Counted from the stretch's first letter, positions 38,854 through 48,583 are shown. The stretch: 64,000 nt of DNA from Chromobacterium subtsugae (GCF_001676875.1 NZ_JYKA01000022.1:1-64000), one strand, 5' to 3'. The notes: generated by a model from the sequence alone, not told the origin. Program-made: numbers and translations.

Positions 38854-38971
38854 GACGACTCCTAGACCGCAGCCGGCGCGCCGCCGGCACTCTCGGGGCG
38901 CGCCCCGACTCAAGGCCGTCATCTTAAGCTTTTGCCCTGGACAATTACAGATTCAGAAAAATACAATTGAG

Positions 38972-39007
38972 ACCATAACAGTTTTGCAGTTGCAAAACTG
39001 TTATGGT
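38972..39007. promoter_or_regulatory. Perfect 36-bp palindrome in the lysE-mocR divergent promoter
   Basis: Two exact 17-base arms, ACCATAACAGTTTTGCA (38972-38988) and its complement TGCAAAACTGTTATGGT (38991-39007), flank a GT centre. It lies in the 203-base gap between divergent start codons, 119 bases from lysE and 50 from mocR. Position and symmetry fit the operator of the adjacent MocR regulator, controlling both directions. Confidence 0.75.
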
Positions 39008-39056
39008 TAATTTCGTTCGAAACTGTACCGTCCGTCCCCGTCCGGAGCCTTCCAAC

Positions 39057-40484
39057 ATGAGCAGCGAACCGCTTTACCAGCAACTGGTCAACGAATGGAC
39101 CACCCTGATCCAGACCGGCACCATCCGCCCGGGCGAGCGGCTGCCTTCGGTGCGCAAGGCCTGCGCGATGCACAAGGTCAGCCCGTCCACCATTCTGCAG
39201 ACCTACCGCACGCTGGAAGACCGCGGCCTGATCGAGGCGCGGCCGCAGTCGGGCTTCTACGTCAAATCCGCCGCCAGCCTGCCCTTGCCGCGGATGCGCC
39301 GCCAGAGCGCCGCCCATCACACCGGCGAGGTGGTAGACCAGATCGAGGCCGTGATGGGCGCGCAAAACCAGGCCGACTTCATCGACCTGTCGCTGGCCAG
39401 CCCGCGCGGCAGCGACTTCTACCCTACCACCCGCTTCAAGCACATCATGGGGAGGCTGCTGCGCCAGCACCCGGAACTGACCACCGACTACCCGTTCCCG
39501 CCCGGCTCGGAACGGCTGCGGCGGCAGATCGCCCAGCGCGCCGTCAGTTGGGGCTGCGTGCTGGCCGCCGACGAGCTGGTGATCAGCAACGGCTGCACCG
39601 AGGCGCTGCAGCTGGCATTGCGCGCCACCTGCAAGCCAGGCGACACCGTGGGCGTGGAGTCCCCCACCTATTTCGCGCTGCTGCCCATGCTGAAGGACTT
39701 GGGGCTGAGCGTGATCGAAATCCCCACCCACCCCACCAGCGGGCTGGCGCTGGACGCGCTGGAACTGCTGCTGTCGGAAAAACGGCTCAACGCCGTGGTG
39801 GCCATGCCCACCGTGCACAACCCGCTGGGCAGCACCATGCCGCCGGAAGCCAAGCAGCGGCTGGCGCAACTGGTCAACGACTACCAGGTGCCGCTGATCG
39901 AGGACGTGCCGCACGCCGACCTGTTTTACGGCGCCGCGACGCCAAACGCGGTGAAAGCCTACGACCGCGACGGCTGGGTGCTGCTATGCGCCAGCTACAG
40001 CAAGACGCTGGCGCCGGGTTTCCGCATCGGCTGGATCGCCCCCGGCCGCTTCCTCAGCGAAGTGCGGCGGCTGAAGTTTTCCAGCAGCCTGGGCCAGCCG
40101 GCGCTATTGGAGGAAACGCTGGCCGAATACCTGGAAAGCGGCGGCTACGACCACCACCTGCGGCTGATCCGCCGCCACTTCAACAGCCAGATGGAAAAGC
40201 TGCGCGGCGCGGTGGCCCAGCACTTCCCCGCCGGCACCCGCGCCACGCTGCCCTCTGGCGGCTGCCTGCTGTGGGTGGAGCTGCCCAGCCACGCCGACAC
40301 CATGCAGCTGTTCCAGGCCGCGCTGGCCGAACGCATCACCGTGGTGCCCGGCGCGATGTACTCGGCCAAGGGCCGCTATCGCAACTGCCTGCGGCTGTCC
40401 TGCTGCTATCCGTGGAACGAGGCCTACCAGCGCGCGCTGGCGCGGGTCGGAGAACTGGCAGCCGATCTGGCGGATAGGGACTGA
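39057..40484 (+). CDS. MocR/PdxR-type transcriptional regulator (GntR helix-turn-helix fused to aminotransferase fold)
   Basis: 475 residues. N-terminal winged helix (about 1-75: SEPLYQQLVNEWTTLIQTG...GERLPSVRKACAMHKVSPSTILQTY) followed by a type I aminotransferase domain with PLP-binding Lys316 in SYSKTLAPGFRIGW. MocR proteins sense PLP or amino-acid aldimines and regulate neighbouring genes. The start ATG at 39057 has GGAG nine bases upstream. It diverges from the LysE-type exporter and shares a palindromic control region; metY follows downstream in the same direction. Confidence 0.94.
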   Translation: MSSEPLYQQLVNEWTTLIQTGTIRPGERLPSVRKACAMHKVSPSTILQTYRTLEDRGLIEARPQSGFYVKSAASLPLPRMRRQSAAHHTGEVVDQIEAVMGAQNQADFIDLSLASPRGSDFYPTTRFKHIMGRLLRQHPELTTDYPFPPGSERLRRQIAQRAVSWGCVLAADELVISNGCTEALQLALRATCKPGDTVGVESPTYFALLPMLKDLGLSVIEIPTHPTSGLALDALELLLSEKRLNAVVAMPTVHNPLGSTMPPEAKQRLAQLVNDYQVPLIEDVPHADLFYGAATPNAVKAYDRDGWVLLCASYSKTLAPGFRIGWIAPGRFLSEVRRLKFSSSLGQPALLEETLAEYLESGGYDHHLRLIRRHFNSQMEKLRGAVAQHFPAGTRATLPSGGCLLWVELPSHADTMQLFQAALAERITVVPGAMYSAKGRYRNCLRLSCCYPWNEAYQRALARVGELAADLADRD

Positions 40485-40506
40485 AATATAACGGATAGTT
40501 ATATTT
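40484..40506. promoter_or_regulatory. Inverted repeat between mocR and metY
   Basis: AAATATAAC (40484-40492), spacer GGATA, GTTATATTT (40498-40506). It begins at the last base of the mocR stop codon and lies about 100 bases before metY. It lacks GC pairing, so it is a poor terminator and a better operator candidate. The core ATAAC/GTTAT also forms the outer part of the lysE-mocR palindrome. Confidence 0.45.
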
Positions 40507-40603
40507 TGAAGCATCGTTAGCACCTTGCGATTGAGCAGGCCAGGCATTAAGGTAGGCGATCATGACAAGCGCTTGACCCGATGACCCGCCCTGGAGCCTG
40601 ACG

Positions 40604-41881
40604 ATGAAACTGGAAACCCTAGCCGTCCACGCCGGATACAGCCCCGACCCCACCACCAAGGCGGTGGCGGTGCCGCTGTATCAAACCACCAGCTACGCCT
40701 TCGACAGCACCCAGCACGGCGCCGATCTGTTCGACCTCAAGGTGCAGGGCAATATCTACACCCGCATCATGAACCCGACCACCGACGTGCTGGAAAAACG
40801 GGTGGCGGCGCTGGAGGGCGGCATAGGCGCGCTGGCGGTGGCGTCCGGCATGGCGGCCATCGCCTACGCCATCCAGACCATCGCCGAAGCCGGCGACAAC
40901 ATCATAGCCACCCGCACGCTGTACGGCGGCACCTATAACCTGTTCGCCCACACCTTCCCGCAGCTGGGGATTGAAGTGCGTTTCGTCGACTACCAGAATC
41001 CGGCCGCCATCGCCGCTTTGGTGGACGAACGCACCAAGGCGGTGTTCTGCGAATCGATAGGCAACCCGCTGGGCAATGTGGTGGATTTCGCCGCCTTCGC
41101 CGCCGAGGCCCATCGCCACGGCCTGCCGCTGATCGTCGACAACACCGTGCCTTCGCCCTATCTGTGCCGGCCGTTCGAACACGGCGCCGACATCGTCGTG
41201 CACAGCCTGACCAAATACCTGGGCGGCCACGGCAACAGCATAGGCGGCGCCATCGTCGACTCCGGCAAATTCCCGTGGGGAGAGCACAAGGCGCGCTTCA
41301 AGCGGCTGAACGAGCCCGATGTCAGCTACCACGGCGTCAATTACGTGGAAGCGCTGGGCGCGGCCGCCTACATCGCCCGCGCCCGCGTGGTGCCGCTGCG
41401 CAATATGGGCGCGGCGCTGTCGCCGTTCAACGCCTTCCTGATCCTGCAAGGCATAGAAACGCTGGCGCTGCGGCTGGACCGCATTTGCGACAACGCGCTG
41501 AAAGTCGCCCATTTCCTGCAAGCAAGCCCGGCGGTGGAGTGGGTGGAATACGCCGGTCTGCCCGACAACCCAAGCAAGCCGCTGGTGGACCGCTACCTGG
41601 GCGGCCGCGCCTCCGGCATCCTGTCCTTCGGCATCAAGGGCGGGGAAGCCGCCGGCGGCCGCTTCATCGACGCGCTGCAGCTGGTGACGCGGCTGGTGAA
41701 CATCGGCGACGCCAAGTCGCTGGCCTGCCACCCGGCCTCCACCACCCACCGCCAGCTGTCGCCGCAAGAACAGCTGAGCGCGGGCGTCAAGCCGGAGCTG
41801 GTGCGGCTGTCCATCGGCATTGAACACATAGACGACATCCTGGCCGACATCGGCCAGGCGCTGAAAGCCGCCGCGCAGTAA
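40604..41881 (+). CDS. metY: O-acetylhomoserine sulfhydrylase
   Basis: 425 residues, the length of MetY rather than the shorter cystathionine gamma-synthase. It begins [10 protein letters not shown]-like ([32 protein letters not shown]) and has PLP Lys204 in [11 protein letters not shown]. It makes homocysteine from O-acetylhomoserine and sulfide in direct-sulfhydrylation methionine synthesis. It lies behind a MocR regulator and the exporter. No SAM riboswitch is evident in the 119-base leader. Confidence 0.93.
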   Translation: MKLETLAVHAGYSPDPTTKAVAVPLYQTTSYAFDSTQHGADLFDLKVQGNIYTRIMNPTTDVLEKRVAALEGGIGALAVASGMAAIAYAIQTIAEAGDNIIATRTLYGGTYNLFAHTFPQLGIEVRFVDYQNPAAIAALVDERTKAVFCESIGNPLGNVVDFAAFAAEAHRHGLPLIVDNTVPSPYLCRPFEHGADIVVHSLTKYLGGHGNSIGGAIVDSGKFPWGEHKARFKRLNEPDVSYHGVNYVEALGAAAYIARARVVPLRNMGAALSPFNAFLILQGIETLALRLDRICDNALKVAHFLQASPAVEWVEYAGLPDNPSKPLVDRYLGGRASGILSFGIKGGEAAGGRFIDALQLVTRLVNIGDAKSLACHPASTTHRQLSPQEQLSAGVKPELVRLSIGIEHIDDILADIGQALKAAAQ

Positions 41882-41893
41882 ACGGCGAGCAAG

Positions 41894-41922
41894 AAAAAAG
41901 GCCGCGAAAGCGGCCTTTTTCG
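41894..41922. terminator. Bidirectional terminator between metY and the L,D-transpeptidase
   Basis: AAAAAGGCCGC, loop GAAA, GCGGCCTTTTT. Confidence 0.92.
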
Positions 41923-41935
41923 TCCGAAAACCCTA

Positions 41936-42829
41936 TCAACCGGCCCGGGCGGCGGTTCTGCCGCGCTGGCTGGCCCTGGCCGGCGGACCCGGCTCGCGAT
42001 CCGGCGCCGGCTGGCTGGCCGCCGGCGTCTCGGGCGCGGCGGCCGGCGTCAGGCGCGACAGCCAGGCAAAAGGCTGCAAGCCGCCGCTGATCGCGCCGCT
42101 GGCGCTCTTGCAGCTCAAGCACACCGGCTTGCCGCTGCGCTGCTTCAGCGCATCGTCCACCCGCTGGCCGTACAGCGCCTGCTGGTGCTGGCGCTGCCAG
42201 TCCAGCAGCGTCTGCGCCAGGTATTTCAGCGACGGATCTTCCTGCTTGTAATGGTTGCGGTAGACGGTCAGCCACAACTGGCCGGCTTCATCCTGGCTCA
42301 GCAGAATGGTCTGATAGGCGACGGTGACCGCGTCGCCGCGGCTGACCGTGCCGGCCAGCTCCAGCGCGTCGTCGTTTTTCAGCCGCACGCAGCCGTGGCT
42401 GCGAAAACCCGGCACCGAGCCGGGAGCGTTGGTGCCGTGAAAGCCCAGCCCCAGCCGGCTTTCGCCAAAGCGCACGAATACCGGCCCCAAGGGATTGTTG
42501 GGCCCCGGCGGCACCACGGTCTGCACTTCCTTGCCGTTGCGGCGCATTTCATCCTGGATGGACTTGGGCACATGCCACGCCGGCGCCTTGTAAATGCCGG
42601 TGATGTCGAAGCTGCCGGTCGGCGTCTGCGTCAGCATCTTGCCCACCGCCACCGGAAAAATCCGCGCCAGCTTGCCATCCTGGTACAGGAACAGCCGCGC
42701 CTGCGGCAAGTTCAGCACCAGGTGTCGTCCCGCCGGGTTCACCTGGATGTCCGGCGCCGGCATCACCGCAGCCGCGCACGGAAACGCCAGCGAGCCCCCC
42801 AGCGCCAGCACCGATAAGCACTTCAACAT
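41936..42829 (-). CDS. L,D-transpeptidase (ErfK/YbiS/YnhG family)
   Basis: 297 residues with a Sec signal peptide (residues 1-20, ending AAA). The YkuD catalytic domain spans about 34-170, with His131 (GFHGTNAP) and the SHGC motif His145-Gly-Cys147, the nucleophile. These periplasmic enzymes form 3-3 crosslinks in peptidoglycan or attach lipoproteins to it. After about residue 230 the protein is low-complexity, rich in Ala, Pro and Arg. A LysM domain is not evident. Confidence 0.92.
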   Translation of the reverse strand: MLKCLSVLALGGSLAFPCAAAVMPAPDIQVNPAGRHLVLNLPQARLFLYQDGKLARIFPVAVGKMLTQTPTGSFDITGIYKAPAWHVPKSIQDEMRRNGKEVQTVVPPGPNNPLGPVFVRFGESRLGLGFHGTNAPGSVPGFRSHGCVRLKNDDALELAGTVSRGDAVTVAYQTILLSQDEAGQLWLTVYRNHYKQEDPSLKYLAQTLLDWQRQHQQALYGQRVDDALKQRSGKPVCLSCKSASGAISGGLQPFAWLSRLTPAAAPETPAASQPAPDREPGPPARASQRGRTAARAG

Positions 42830-43227
42830 ACCTTGCCCTGAATTACATGAACATGGTTCGGATTGTAACAGAAAGCCCCGCCGGCCCGGATTGTGCGAAT
42901 TTACACCGCCCCGCCAAGCATCAATTCGTCAAACCCAGCAGCTGCAGCTGTCTGGGCAAACAAACACTTCTCAGATCATACCGCTCTATTACCGACTGCC
43001 GCGCGGCCCGGCGCAACTCAGCCAAGCCATGCCGGGACCGGCAAGCGCCGGCCACCGCGTCTGCGATGTCTTCATGGAGTAAAGAGCGCCCGCCTGCGGC
43101 ATGGGGCAACTGACTCCTAGCGACTTGCGCCGACCGCCCCGCCCGCTCCCTCAACGTAAAAAAACCAGCAAGAATCGCCGGTTTTTGAGAAAATCCGCGT
43201 TTACCGTTTGATTTTGCAAGCAAGACG
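42830..43227. other. Intergenic region between the L,D-transpeptidase and rlmD
   Basis: About 400 bases. It holds divergent promoters for the transpeptidase (minus) and rlmD (plus) and a weak imperfect hairpin with A and T tracts at 43158-43187 (AAAAACC/GGTTTTT). A 100-codon minus-strand frame exists here but shows no ribosome binding site or recognisable protein character, so it was not called. Confidence 0.4.
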
Positions 43228-44772
43228 ATGACGCACCCACAGACTATTGCCCTGGTCGAATCGCTGGATCACGAAGGCCGGGGGGTCGCCCACGTTGACG
43301 GCAAGACCATTTTCATCGATGGCGCGCTGCCGTACGAAAAGGTTGTCTACAGCAGCTACCGCAAGAAGCCCAGCTACGAAAACGCCCAGACCAGCGCCGT
43401 ATTGAAGGAAAGCTTCATGCGCGCCGAGCCGCGCTGCCCGCACTTCGGCACCTGCGGCGGCTGCTCGATGCAGCACGTGGAATTCACCGCCCAGGTGGCG
43501 ATCAAGCAGCGCGTGCTGGAAGACAACCTCAAGCGCATCGGCAAGGTCAAGGCCGAACGCATTCTCACCCCCATCGCCGGACCGGCTTGGCACTACCGTC
43601 ATCGCGCCCGCCTGTCCGCACGCATGGTGGCCAAGAAGGGCGGCGTGCTGGTGGGCTTCCATGAGAAAAGCTCCAGCTACATCGCCGAGATGCGCGAGTG
43701 CCACATTCTGCCCAAGCACATCTCCGACCTGATCATGCCGCTGCGCGCGATGATCGCCACGCTGTCCATCAGCCAGCGCATGCCGCAGGTGGAAGTGGCG
43801 GTCGGCGACAAGCTCGACATCCTGGTGTTCCGCAATATGGACGCCATCACCGATGCCGACTTCGCCATCCTGAAGGCATTCTCCGACCGGCACGGCACCG
43901 CCGAGCGTCCGCTGCAGGTCTGGCTGCAGCCCAAGGGCCCGGACACCTGCTATCCGATCTACCCGCTGGACGCGCCCAAGCTGACCTACAGCATGCCGGA
44001 ATACGCGGTGGAAATGCCCTACTACCCCACCGAATTCACCCAGGTGAATCCGCAGATCAACGCGGTGATGGTGGCGCGCGCGCTGAAATTCCTCGACCCG
44101 CAGCCGGGCGAGCGCATCGCCGACATGTTCTGCGGCATCGGCAACTTCACGCTGCCCATCGCCCGTTCCGGCGCCATCGTGCACGGCATGGAAGGCAGCC
44201 AGCCGCTGGTGAAGCGCGCGGTGGAAAACGCCACCCACAACGGCCTGCAGGACAAGGTGAGCTATGAAATGGCCAACCTGTTCGAGGTGACCGAGGAGTC
44301 GTTCGCCGCGCTGGGCCATTTCGACAAGATGCTGGTGGACCCGCCGCGCGACGGCGCGGTGCAGCTGTTGAAGGCCATCACCGAGGAAACCGCGCCCAAG
44401 CGCATCGTCTACGTGTCCTGTAATCCGGCCACGCTGGCGCGCGACGCCGGCATCCTGGTCAACACCAAGGGCTACACGCTGAAGACGGCCGGCATCATCA
44501 ATATGTTCCCGCACACCGCGCACGTGGAGTCGGTGGCCTGGTTCGAAAAAACCAGCCCCTGCAAGACGCGCAAGGAAGTCGAGGAAATCGAGGCGTTGGA
44601 AGCCGCCGAGCGCGAGGCCGCCAAGGCCGCGCATCTGGCGGAGGAAAACGCGGAGAAGGCCAAGAAAGCCGCCGAGCTGGCGGAAAAGGCCGCCGCCAAG
44701 GAAGCCCGCCGCGCCCACTATTTCGCGGAGAAGGCGCGCCGCGAAAACGAAGACTCGTCTCCCCAGGCGTAA
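43228..44772 (+). CDS. rlmD: 23S rRNA (uracil-1939-C5)-methyltransferase RlmD with C-terminal extension
   Basis: 514 residues. N-terminal TRAM domain, a [4Fe-4S] cluster set (Cys70, Cys76 and Cys79 in [10 protein letters not shown] plus the Cys of RECHILP), SAM-binding [11 protein letters not shown], and catalytic Cys398 in [10 protein letters not shown]. It methylates U1939 of 23S rRNA. The family core ends near the SVAWFEK strand (about residue 437). A further 70-80 residues, nearly all Ala, Glu, Lys and Arg, form a predicted charged helix or coiled coil not seen in E. coli RlmD. Confidence 0.95.
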   Translation: MTHPQTIALVESLDHEGRGVAHVDGKTIFIDGALPYEKVVYSSYRKKPSYENAQTSAVLKESFMRAEPRCPHFGTCGGCSMQHVEFTAQVAIKQRVLEDNLKRIGKVKAERILTPIAGPAWHYRHRARLSARMVAKKGGVLVGFHEKSSSYIAEMRECHILPKHISDLIMPLRAMIATLSISQRMPQVEVAVGDKLDILVFRNMDAITDADFAILKAFSDRHGTAERPLQVWLQPKGPDTCYPIYPLDAPKLTYSMPEYAVEMPYYPTEFTQVNPQINAVMVARALKFLDPQPGERIADMFCGIGNFTLPIARSGAIVHGMEGSQPLVKRAVENATHNGLQDKVSYEMANLFEVTEESFAALGHFDKMLVDPPRDGAVQLLKAITEETAPKRIVYVSCNPATLARDAGILVNTKGYTLKTAGIINMFPHTAHVESVAWFEKTSPCKTRKEVEEIEALEAAEREAAKAAHLAEENAEKAKKAAELAEKAAAKEARRAHYFAEKARRENEDSSPQA

Positions 44773-44810
44773 ACCGCCGGCCGCCTGTGGCGTTTATGCC
44801 ATAGCGGCCG

Positions 44811-44834
44811 ATCTATCTTCACTTAAAGATAGAT
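44811..44834. promoter_or_regulatory. Inverted repeat upstream of nupC
   Basis: ATCTATCTT (44811-44819), loop CACTTA, AAGATAGAT (44826-44834), AT-rich, about 200 bases before the nupC start and 40 after rlmD. It is an operator-like site in the 264-base leader, which also contains a CCTGCC/GGCAGG hairpin (44998-45011) near the ribosome binding region. Confidence 0.35.
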
Positions 44835-45036
44835 AGTTTGATGTAAAGACTAGTTTTCATCCGAACTTCAGCGCATTGTCCCTACTGCCGCAACGTCATA
44901 TCCCCGGAACATGGCGGCGCGGCGGCCGCGGCTTTGCCCGCAGCCCTATAAAAACTGGCGTGCGGCCCGCTTGCGGGACCGAAACGTTGCTCGAAACCTG
45001 CCAAGGCAGGGGAAACCCAAAAGCGATACTAATCTC

Positions 45037-46227
45037 ATGCATATCGTCCAATTCATCATCGGCCTCGTGGTCGTGCTGGCCCTGACCCAGCTGGTCGCCC
45101 GCGACCGCAAGAACATCAAGATCCGCTCCGTGATCCAGTTGCTGGTCATCGAGATCGCCCTGGCGTTCTTCCTGCTGAACACCACTTACGGCCTCGCCAT
45201 CGTCGGCAGCATCTCCAGCGTCTTCACCAAGCTGATGGACTTCGCCAAGGAAGGCACCGACTTCGCCTTCGGCGGCATCCAGAACAAGGGCGAGTTCAGC
45301 TTCTTCCTGAACGTGCTGATGCCCATCGTGTTCATCTCGGTGCTGATCGGCATCCTGCAGCACATCCGCGTGCTGCCGGTGGTGATCCGCGCGGTCGGCT
45401 TCGTGCTGTCCAAGATCAGCGGCATGGGCAAGATCGAGTCGTTCAACGCCATCAGCTCGATGATGGTGGGCCAGTCGGAAAACTTCATCGCCTACAAGAA
45501 CATCATCCACACCTTCGACGAGAAGCGCATGTACACGCTGGCCGCCACCGCGATGTCCACCGTGTCGATGTCCATCGTCGGCTCCTACATGCAGATGATA
45601 GAGCCGCGCTTCGTGGTGACCGCACTGGTGCTCAACCTGTTCAGCACCTTCGTCGTGCTGTCGCTGATCAACCCCTACGACAGCGCGCTGGGCGAGGATG
45701 AGCTGATCAGCAGCGACGCGCACCGCGTGTCCTTCTTCGAAATGCTGGGTGAGTACATCCTGACCGGCTTCAAGATCGCCGTGATCGTGGCCGCCATGCT
45801 GGTGGGTTTCATCGCGCTGATCGCCTGCGTCAATTTCATCTTCACCGCCATCTTCGGCATCAACTTCCAGACCATGCTGGGCTACGTGTTCTGGCCGTTC
45901 GCCTGGCTGATGGGCGTGCCGACGCACGAAGCGCTGACCGCCAGCAGCATCATGGCCACCAAGCTGGTGACCAACGAATTCGTCGCCATGCTGGAACTGA
46001 AGAACCAGGCCGCCCACCTGTCCAGCTACACCCGCGGCGTGCTGTCCATCTTCCTGGTGTCCTTCGCCAATTTCAGCTCGATCGGCATCATCGCCGGCGC
46101 GGTGAAGGGCCTGGACGAAGATCGCGGCAATATGGTGTCCCGCTTCGGCCTGAAGCTGGTTTACGGCTCGTCCCTGGTCAGCATTCTGTCCGCGCTGATC
46201 GCCGGCCTGGTGTTGGCTTCCTACTAA
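45037..46227 (+). CDS. nupC: NupC-type concentrative nucleoside transporter
   Basis: 396 residues, multi-helix membrane protein of the CNT family. Family landmarks are [20 protein letters not shown] (central nucleoside-binding region), [10 protein letters not shown], and the C-terminal [15 protein letters not shown]. It imports pyrimidine and some purine nucleosides with H+ or Na+. The start [13 protein letters not shown] was chosen because it opens directly into the first helix; the longer frame adds a basic non-homologous stretch. Followed by a terminator. Confidence 0.92.
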   Translation: MHIVQFIIGLVVVLALTQLVARDRKNIKIRSVIQLLVIEIALAFFLLNTTYGLAIVGSISSVFTKLMDFAKEGTDFAFGGIQNKGEFSFFLNVLMPIVFISVLIGILQHIRVLPVVIRAVGFVLSKISGMGKIESFNAISSMMVGQSENFIAYKNIIHTFDEKRMYTLAATAMSTVSMSIVGSYMQMIEPRFVVTALVLNLFSTFVVLSLINPYDSALGEDELISSDAHRVSFFEMLGEYILTGFKIAVIVAAMLVGFIALIACVNFIFTAIFGINFQTMLGYVFWPFAWLMGVPTHEALTASSIMATKLVTNEFVAMLELKNQAAHLSSYTRGVLSIFLVSFANFSSIGIIAGAVKGLDEDRGNMVSRFGLKLVYGSSLVSILSALIAGLVLASY

Positions 46228-46253
46228 TCGGCCCCGCCGCCCCGAGTTTCCCG

Positions 46254-46283
46254 CCGCCCGCTGATGCGGGCGGTTTTGTTTTG
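46254..46283 (+). terminator. Terminator after nupC
   Basis: CCGCCCGC, loop TGAT, GCGGGCGG, then TTTTGTTTT. Confidence 0.9.
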
Positions 46284-46331
46284 GCCGCCTCGGCGGCATA
46301 ATGGCCGCCATACCCTCTCAGAAAGCCCAAT

Positions 46332-46958
46332 ATGCCGCACAAGCCGCTCAGCGAGCAGGACTACCAGCGCCTGTCCGCCACCCTGAACCGCTTCACCAGC
46401 CAGCAATGCATGAATCTGGAACAGCTGGACGGCTTCTTCTCCGCCCTGTTGTCCGGCCCGCAAGCCATTCCGCCGGCCGAATGCCTGCCGCTGATCCTGG
46501 GCGAGGCTTTCGACGATGAAAGCGCCTTCCCCAGCGAAAAATCGCTGGAACAGTTCGTCGCGCTGCTGCGCGGCCACTGGCAGGATATTTCCAACGCGCT
46601 GTCCGGCGGCGAATTCCAGCCCTGGCTGGACGCCGACGCCAACGGCGCGGTGCTGGGCAACGACTGGTGCGAGGGCTTCATCGCCGGCATGGAATTGCTG
46701 AACGACGACTGGGGCATGCTGTTCGAATCGGAAGAAAACGCCCCGCTGCTGGAACCCATCCTGGCGCTGGGCTTCGAACGCCACCCGGACGCCGAAATGC
46801 GTCCCTTCGTCGAAGCCGTCAGCGCGGAGCAGCGCGCGGCCTGGCTGGCCGCCATCTCGCCGTCGGTGCACGGCATCCATGACTTCTTCGCCGCGATCCG
46901 CCGCCAGCTGGAACAGGAAGAGCAAGCGCTGGAGCAACAGGAGCGCCGCCCGCACTGA
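46332..46958 (+). CDS. UPF0149 (YgfB/YecA-like) family protein
   Basis: 208 residues, helical and acidic. The family signature is visible at NLEQLDGFFSALLSGP, near FQPWLDAD and WCEGFIAGMELLNDDW. The C-terminal SEC-C zinc motif present in YecA is missing, so this is the shorter form. The biochemical function is not established. Ends in an acidic Glu/Gln coiled tail. Confidence 0.85.
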   Translation: MPHKPLSEQDYQRLSATLNRFTSQQCMNLEQLDGFFSALLSGPQAIPPAECLPLILGEAFDDESAFPSEKSLEQFVALLRGHWQDISNALSGGEFQPWLDADANGAVLGNDWCEGFIAGMELLNDDWGMLFESEENAPLLEPILALGFERHPDAEMRPFVEAVSAEQRAAWLAAISPSVHGIHDFFAAIRRQLEQEEQALEQQERRPH

Positions 46959-47060
46959 GCCGGGTAAACCCCGCGCCGGCGCGCGCGTTATGCAAAACAA
47001 CCATGGGCAGCCGGCAATTCGCCGGCTGCCGCCGCATCATCACTTGAACAGGGGTTGTCC

Positions 47061-47888
47061 ATGAACGCAATCGAAGCTTTGCTGTTTGCCGTCATCCAAG
47101 GAATCAGCGAACTGTTTCCCGTCAGCAGCCTGGGGCATGGCGTGCTGATTCCCGACTGGCTGCACTGGTCGATCAACCGCACCCATCCGGACTTCCTTCC
47201 CTTCATGGTGATGCTGCATCTGGGCACCGCCGCCGCGCTACTGATTTACTTCCGCCGCGACTGGATCGCGCTGATCGGCGGCTGGCTGAAGGCCCGCGGC
47301 CGCGCCAGCAATCCCGAAGCGCGGCTGATGTGGCTGGTGATCGCCGGCACCATCCCGGCCGGCTTGCTCGGCCTGCTGCTGGAAAAACAGCTGCGCCAGC
47401 TGTTCACCAGCACCACCGCGGTGCTGATCTTCCTGGCGCTCAACGGCCTGATGCTGCTGTGGGGCGACCGCCTGAAGAAAAAAACCGCCTCGCACGAGCT
47501 GTCCGAACTCAGCCTGGCCGGGGCGATCAAGATCGGCGCCGGCCAGGCGCTGGCGCTGCTGCCGGGCTTTTCCCGCTCCGGCGCCACGCTGGTCACCGGC
47601 CTCGCCCACGGCCTGGACTACGCGTCATCGGCCCGTTTCTCCTTCCTGCTGGCCACCCCCATCATCACCGCCGCCGGCGTGCTGGAAATCCCCAAGCTCG
47701 CCCACAGCCATGCCCCGGCGCCCTGGGGCCTGCTGCTGGCCTGCGGCGCGGTGGCCGGCCTGTGCGCTTATGCCAGCACCTGGTTCCTGATGCGCTACTT
47801 CAAGAAAACCGAAATCGAATCGCTGCGCCCCTTCGGCTTTTACTGCCTGCTGGTGGGCATAGGCGGCCTCGCGGCCAAATTCGTGTAA
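47061..47888 (+). CDS. uppP: Undecaprenyl-diphosphatase UppP/BacA-like
   Basis: 275 residues with eight predicted membrane helices. It dephosphorylates undecaprenyl pyrophosphate to recycle the lipid carrier for peptidoglycan. The second signature PGFSRSGAT is intact. The first, usually EGLTEFLPVSSTGH, reads QGISELFPVSSLGH, so the leading Glu is Gln and the Thr after the Ser pair is Leu. This may mark a divergent paralogue. The ATG at 47061 follows AGGGG at six bases; a TTG two codons upstream is less likely. Confidence 0.9.
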   Translation: MNAIEALLFAVIQGISELFPVSSLGHGVLIPDWLHWSINRTHPDFLPFMVMLHLGTAAALLIYFRRDWIALIGGWLKARGRASNPEARLMWLVIAGTIPAGLLGLLLEKQLRQLFTSTTAVLIFLALNGLMLLWGDRLKKKTASHELSELSLAGAIKIGAGQALALLPGFSRSGATLVTGLAHGLDYASSARFSFLLATPIITAAGVLEIPKLAHSHAPAPWGLLLACGAVAGLCAYASTWFLMRYFKKTEIESLRPFGFYCLLVGIGGLAAKFV

Positions 47889-47955
47889 ATAGACTGGACT
47901 TGGGCGACGCCTATTATAAAATTGCAAGTAGACAGTAATTCCACTTATTGAAATA

Positions 47956-47988
47956 CAGATGGCGCTCTACTAAAGCGCCATCTGTTTT
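47956..47988 (+). terminator. Terminator after uppP
   Basis: CAGATGGCGCT, seven-base loop, AGCGCCATCTG, then TTTT. Confidence 0.85.
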
Positions 47989-48047
47989 AGAATGACTGCC
48001 ATCAAAGAGGCGCAAGACCTCATCATTAACAATGACTTTTCGGAAGA

Positions 48048-48518
48048 ATGAGTGTTTTGGAAGAACGCAAGAATGAACGCCTGCCCAGCGACCTGGCCAG
48101 GCGAGCCACAGCCATCATCGAGATGCCCGACGGCGTGCTGGTCACCGCCAGCCGCGGCGGCCGTTACAATCTGCCAGGCGGCAAGGCCAACCGCGGGGAG
48201 CTGCGCTCCCAGGCGCTGATCCGCGAAGTGCGCGAAGAAACCGGCCTGCGCATCAACTCCATGCTTTATCTGTTCGACCACATCACGCCGTTCAACGCGC
48301 ACAAGGTCTACCTCTGCATCGCCCAGGGCCAGCCCAAGCCGCAGAACGAGATCGAACGCATCGCGCTGGTGTCGTCGCCGGACACCGACATGGATCTGTT
48401 CGTGGAGGGCCGCGCCATCCTGCGCCGCTACGCCAGGCTGCGCGGCGAGGAAACCGCCAAGGGCCAGGCCCTGCGCGCGCTGCTGGGGCTGGCGCGCTAC
48501 ATCGCCAAGGTGGACTAA
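48048..48518 (+). CDS. Nudix hydrolase
   Basis: 156 residues. The Nudix box is complete: GGKANRGELRSQAL followed by REVREETGL (GX5EX7REUXEEXGU). It hydrolyses a nucleoside diphosphate linked to another moiety; the substrate is unknown. The start ATG lies after CGGAAGA. Followed by a strong terminator. Confidence 0.92.
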   Translation: MSVLEERKNERLPSDLARRATAIIEMPDGVLVTASRGGRYNLPGGKANRGELRSQALIREVREETGLRINSMLYLFDHITPFNAHKVYLCIAQGQPKPQNEIERIALVSSPDTDMDLFVEGRAILRRYARLRGEETAKGQALRALLGLARYIAKVD

Positions 48519-48534
48519 GCCCCGGCCTTGAAAC

Positions 48535-48567
48535 AAAAAGGGCATGCCTGCGGGCATGCCCTTTTTT
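48535..48567. terminator. Terminator between the Nudix gene and the purU-linked membrane protein gene
   Basis: AAGGGCATGCC, loop TGCG, GGCATGCCCTTTTTT, with an A-run for the opposite strand. Confidence 0.9.
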
Positions 48568-48583
48568 CATGACCCCGATGGGT

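Noticed and set aside
42921-43223. A 100-codon minus-strand frame between the transpeptidase and rlmD
   Set aside because: No ribosome binding site, no family resemblance, and it would overlap the rlmD promoter.
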